This document shows positions 63,801-64,000 of a DNA stretch of 64,000 bases, piece after piece. Numbering within the stretch: position 1 is the stretch's first letter; every line of letters begins with the position of its first letter. The translations under genes were made by a program, and so were the position numbers. The DNA is from Hirundichthys speculiger. Its lineage: Eukaryota > Chordata > Actinopteri > Beloniformes > Exocoetidae. Under the pieces are notes generated by a model. It was not told where the DNA came from. It ran no database searches and saw only the letters and a program-made list of their open reading frames with translations. The DNA lies in contig JAGFBZ010001551.1 of assembly GCA_018398805.1 (NCBI GenBank), forward strand, positions 1 to 64,000, written 5' to 3'.

Positions 63801-64000
63801 CAATTTAATCTTATAGCAGACTTTTTTTGTGTGTGTGAAGGGTGAATGTGTCTTTCACCAGTCCTCTCTGGTAGTAATTTCTAACGTCTTTATTAATATC
63901 TTAAATCCTGATTTTGTCAGAGAGGACCAAAAAACACCAGCGGTGAAACATTTAAAGACAGGACAGTTAAAGAGACAGGACAGTGAGGGTGTGGTGTGTG
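60871..64000. other. Unresolved non-coding sequence with C and G runs
   Basis: No gene recognised. Homopolymer-rich zones lie at 62402-62447 (C-rich) and 62557-62578 (G run). Short ORFs at 62607 and 63509 lack protein-family features; the latter is Lys/Thr-rich and ends in a possible decayed transposon flank. Confidence 0.35.

Noticed and set aside
1..64000. CRISPR arrays, operons or bacterial-type regulatory systems
   Set aside because: No spaced direct-repeat array of CRISPR type, and all coding content is of vertebrate or transposable-element type. The only regular arrays are the minisatellite and microsatellites.

Overview
The window is vertebrate, and most likely a teleost (spiny-rayed fish) genome. 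The sequence is AT-rich with long introns or intergenic stretches. It is packed with repeats of teleost type: L2/CR1-like and L1-like LINEs, tRNA-derived SINEs, hAT, pogo and PIF/Harbinger DNA transposons, and an endogenous retrovirus of fish type. No complete host gene can be recognised. One convincing internal-exon candidate lies at 815-959 (+), and two weaker first-exon candidates lie near 35211 and 36012.

The dominant feature is a 14.2-kb provirus on the minus strand (2035-16196). Its two 566-bp LTRs look identical by eye, it has a GTCT target duplication, and it interrupts an older LINE (1862-2034 and 16197-18030). Read 5' to 3' on the minus strand the order is: LTR, primer binding site, splice donor, a very long (about 1.9 kb) leader, gag (three ORFs in two alternating frames), a UAG codon, pol in the gag frame (protease, an extra domain, RT, RNase H, then integrase after two small frame breaks), env overlapping the pol tail, one or two accessory ORFs including a coiled-coil protein, polypurine tract and LTR. 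The layout (in-frame UAG, gamma-type Env with CXXC and CX6CC, Arg-like primer, accessory coiled-coil ORF after env) recalls snakehead-retrovirus-like fish elements. The most unusual part is a segment between protease and RT carrying paired HxT motifs, as in 2H phosphoesterases.

From 18 to 29 kb is a mosaic of LINE remnants cut by other insertions: a Harbinger element at 24621-25337, a LINE inside a SINE at 22253-22752, and an unidentified 1-kb insert at 27190-28162. From 29086 to 33774 is a Russian doll. A MITE-like outer shell holds a hAT element, which holds a pogo/Tigger element, which holds an L2-type LINE with an esterase ORF1, which itself holds a hAT MITE and a solo LTR. Three of these layers have exact 8-bp or 5-bp target duplications.

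From 34 to 41 kb there is a THAP-domain exon inside a candidate terminal-inverted-repeat element (35879-36774) and a decayed L1-like LINE. From 41 to 50 kb little is recognisable beyond a perfect 29-bp hairpin (44952-45016) and a hAT MITE. From 50 to 64 kb are a 19-bp minisatellite, LINE fragments, a SINE, a CCAAT-box-rich segment, a transmembrane ORF and a 1.34-kb hAT element with a transposase-like N-terminal fragment. All identifications come from reading sequence and motifs; no database search was run.
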